A stretch of 64,000 nt of DNA from Gilichinskyi gelida (GTDB lineage Bacteria; Acidobacteriota; Thermoanaerobaculia; Gp7-AA8): contig JBBPII010000017.1 of assembly GCA_038040385.1 (NCBI GenBank), positions 62,001 through 126,000 of the forward strand, written 5' to 3'. Below are positions 62,680 through 64,000 of the stretch, piece by piece (the first letter of the stretch is position 1; each line of letters starts with the position of its first letter). The position numbers and the translations under genes were made by a program. Below the pieces are notes generated by a model. The model saw only the letters and a list, made by a program, of their open reading frames with translations. It did no database searches and was not told the origin of the DNA.

Positions 62680-63144
62680 ATGGCCGCCTCACGGAAGCCC
62701 TCCAAGAAAAAGTCCTCGGGTAAGTCCTCGAAGTCGAAGAAGTCGTCGAAGAAGGCCCCCAAGAAGGCCGCGAAGAAGAGCCCGAAGAAGGCTGCAAAGA
62801 AGGCTCCGAAGAAGGCCGGGAAGCGCTCTCCCGCGCGTGTCGCGAAGCGGTCTGCTCCCAAGAAGGCCGGCAAGAAGTCCGCCCCCAAGAAGGCCGGCAA
62901 GAAGTCCTCGACGAAGATGGCTGGCAAGCGGTCGGCTCCGAAAAAGGCCGCTCCGAAGAAAGCCGCTCCGAAGGCCTCGGCGAAGAAGTCGGTGATCAGC
63001 CGGGTGGTGGAAACGGTGAAGGACACCGCGTCCTCCGCGGCGTCGACGGTCAGCCATCTCTGGCCGGGCGGCGGCAGCAGCAATCAGGGGTCGTCCGGCG
63101 GGTCGAGCCAAGGCGGCAGCGACAGCGGCGGCACGGCGCCCTAG
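62680..63144 (+). CDS. Lysine-rich histone H1-like protein
   Basis: A 154-residue protein. Residues 1-108 are almost only Lys, Ala, Ser, Pro and Gly with KKA, PKKA and KSA repeats, like the C-terminal domain of histone H1 and bacterial AlgP/Hc-type proteins. Residues 110-128 could be a helix (SRVVETVKDTASSAASTV), and the tail is Ser/Gly-rich. It probably binds and condenses DNA. AAGGAGA ribosome binding site before the ATG. Its stop is 3 bp from the stop of the convergent TPR gene. Confidence 0.85.
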   Translation: MAASRKPSKKKSSGKSSKSKKSSKKAPKKAAKKSPKKAAKKAPKKAGKRSPARVAKRSAPKKAGKKSAPKKAGKKSSTKMAGKRSAPKKAAPKKAAPKASAKKSVISRVVETVKDTASSAASTVSHLWPGGGSSNQGSSGGSSQGGSDSGGTAP

Positions 63145-63147
63145 CCG

Positions 63148-64000
63148 CTACTGCGACGCCGTCATTCGGAACGCGTTGCGAATTCGCCTCGAGAAGTACT
63201 TCTCCGGGAGCTCGTTATTGAACTTCCCGTAGCGCTTCGCCTGCTTGAACGAAGCGACGGCCTTGGTCTTGTAGCTCTCGTCGATCTCGAACGCGTAGAC
63301 CGAGTACTGCGACGCGCCCAGAAAGGCGTAGATCCAGCCGTTCTTCGGCAGCGCCGTCGTCAGGTCCTCGAATGCGCGCGATGCTTCTTCGAATTCGCCG
63401 TTGAAGTACGACTGCAGCGCCTGGCGCACGCGGCGGTTGGTGTCGGCCAGGATCACCGTGCTCGCGGCGGCCGGGCGTGACGACGCGGTCGCCGTGGCCA
63501 CGACGGTCGGCGTCGGCGCGCCGGGTGCCGGGGCGGCATCGAACAGCAGCGCGGCGTTCTGGGCCGAGGCGAGGGCCACGCGCAGCTCGTCGTTGCTTCT
63601 CGCCGTGGCGCTGCGCGTGTTCGCGTCGGCCAGGGCCTGCGTGGCCTGCGCGAACTGCGGCGCGCCGGTGGCCTTGCGCTGTTGTGCGGCGGACAAGCGG
63701 CCGCGCGCCGCGTTGATCTCGTTGGCTACCTGCTGGCGCAGCGCCGGATCGATCACCGGCGCCGCCGGCTGCACCGGCAGAGGCACGGGCACCGGGACGG
63801 GAACCGGCGCGGGCGGACGCTGCGGTTGCGGCTCGGGGGTGGGCGGCGCGCTCGACTCGGCGAGCTGGGTCTTGGCGCGCTGCATCAGCACCTCGAGCGG
63901 TCCCTGGTTCACTTCGCCGGGGCCGCTGGTCTTCTCGAAGTCGCTGATGGCCTGCTCGTACTGGCCGAGGTTCATGTGGGCGATGCCGCGGTAGTAGTAG
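63148..64000 (-). CDS. TPR-repeat protein, 5' end outside window
   Basis: The visible 284 residues start inside a TPR motif (YYYRGIAHMNLGQYEQAISDFEKT), continue with a Pro/Val-rich linker (about residues 55-75), a helical region rich in Ala and Gln, and a second TPR-like stretch (QALQSYFNGEFEEASRAFEDL..). It ends in SRRIRNAFRMTASQ. The layout (TPR, Pro-rich linker, TPR) is like that of the secreted protein at 54664-55782. No signal peptide can be judged because the N-terminus is missing. Confidence 0.75.
   Translation of the reverse strand, partial: YYYRGIAHMNLGQYEQAISDFEKTSGPGEVNQGPLEVLMQRAKTQLAESSAPPTPEPQPQRPPAPVPVPVPVPLPVQPAAPVIDPALRQQVANEINAARGRLSAAQQRKATGAPQFAQATQALADANTRSATARSNDELRVALASAQNAALLFDAAPAPGAPTPTVVATATASSRPAAASTVILADTNRRVRQALQSYFNGEFEEASRAFEDLTTALPKNGWIYAFLGASQYSVYAFEIDESYKTKAVASFKQAKRYGKFNNELPEKYFSRRIRNAFRMTASQ

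Overview
The window is a GC-rich (third positions nearly all G/C), densely packed bacterial chromosome segment with about 57 protein genes, no rRNA or tRNA, no CRISPR array, no insertion sequence and no prophage. The cell envelope is Gram-negative: LPS heptose synthesis, an OmpA-like protein, lipoproteins and a type IV pilus motor. The gene mix (B12-dependent ribonucleotide reductase, DUF1844, DUF2157, DUF4388, pilB-pilT-pilC-pilS order, many short intergenic inverted repeats) suggests an Acidobacteriota-like or other deep-branching Gram-negative lineage. That placement is inference only.

Layout. 1-2400: nrdJ (cut by the left edge) with a long leader holding a promoter, two short ORFs and a terminator hairpin just before the nrdJ ribosome binding site. 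2.9-6 kb: two multi-pass membrane proteins and a UbiA prenyltransferase. 6-12.4 kb: OmpA-like protein, NYN/LOTUS protein, ABC exporter pair, nadB, methyltransferase. 12.4-19.3 kb (minus): pilB, pilT, pilC, a PilS-like kinase, ruvB. 19.3-22.5 kb (minus): heptose kinase, heptose adenylyltransferase, GT9 heptosyltransferase, DUF3108 protein. 22.5-26.5 kb: CheW, soluble chemoreceptor, FHA protein, diguanylate cyclase. 26.5-28.5 kb: CsgG-like lipoprotein relative, lexA and an overlapping XRE regulator behind a 35-bp palindrome. 28.5-40.9 kb: housekeeping genes (tsaD, valS, birA, coaX, ggt, rpiA, bioY) and an M28 peptidase fusion. 41-54.5 kb: lon, a flippase-like protein, a deacetylase-family protein, a glycosyltransferase, DUF1844/TPR/DUF4388 genes, a diacylglycerol-kinase-like gene, a DegP-like protease and an FAD oxidoreductase. 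54.6-58.4 kb: four envelope or signalling genes ending in a SpoIIE-type phosphatase. 58.4-60.4 kb: a fused homocysteine methyltransferase/MTHFR under a SAM-II riboswitch with terminator. 60.4-64 kb: a class A PBP, a histone-H1-like lysine-rich protein and a TPR protein cut by the right edge.

Three themes cut across the genes. First, many transcription units have a TAnnnT -10 hexamer only 6-10 nt before the start codon, the signature of leaderless transcripts. Second, several families of short inverted repeats sit between genes, and they also run into coding sequence: they supply stop codons and C-terminal tails, what looks like the signal peptide of ggt, and linkers inside two proteins. Third, two genes (nrdJ and the methionine-cycle gene) carry terminator-type leaders, one clearly a SAM-II riboswitch and the other of unknown type.
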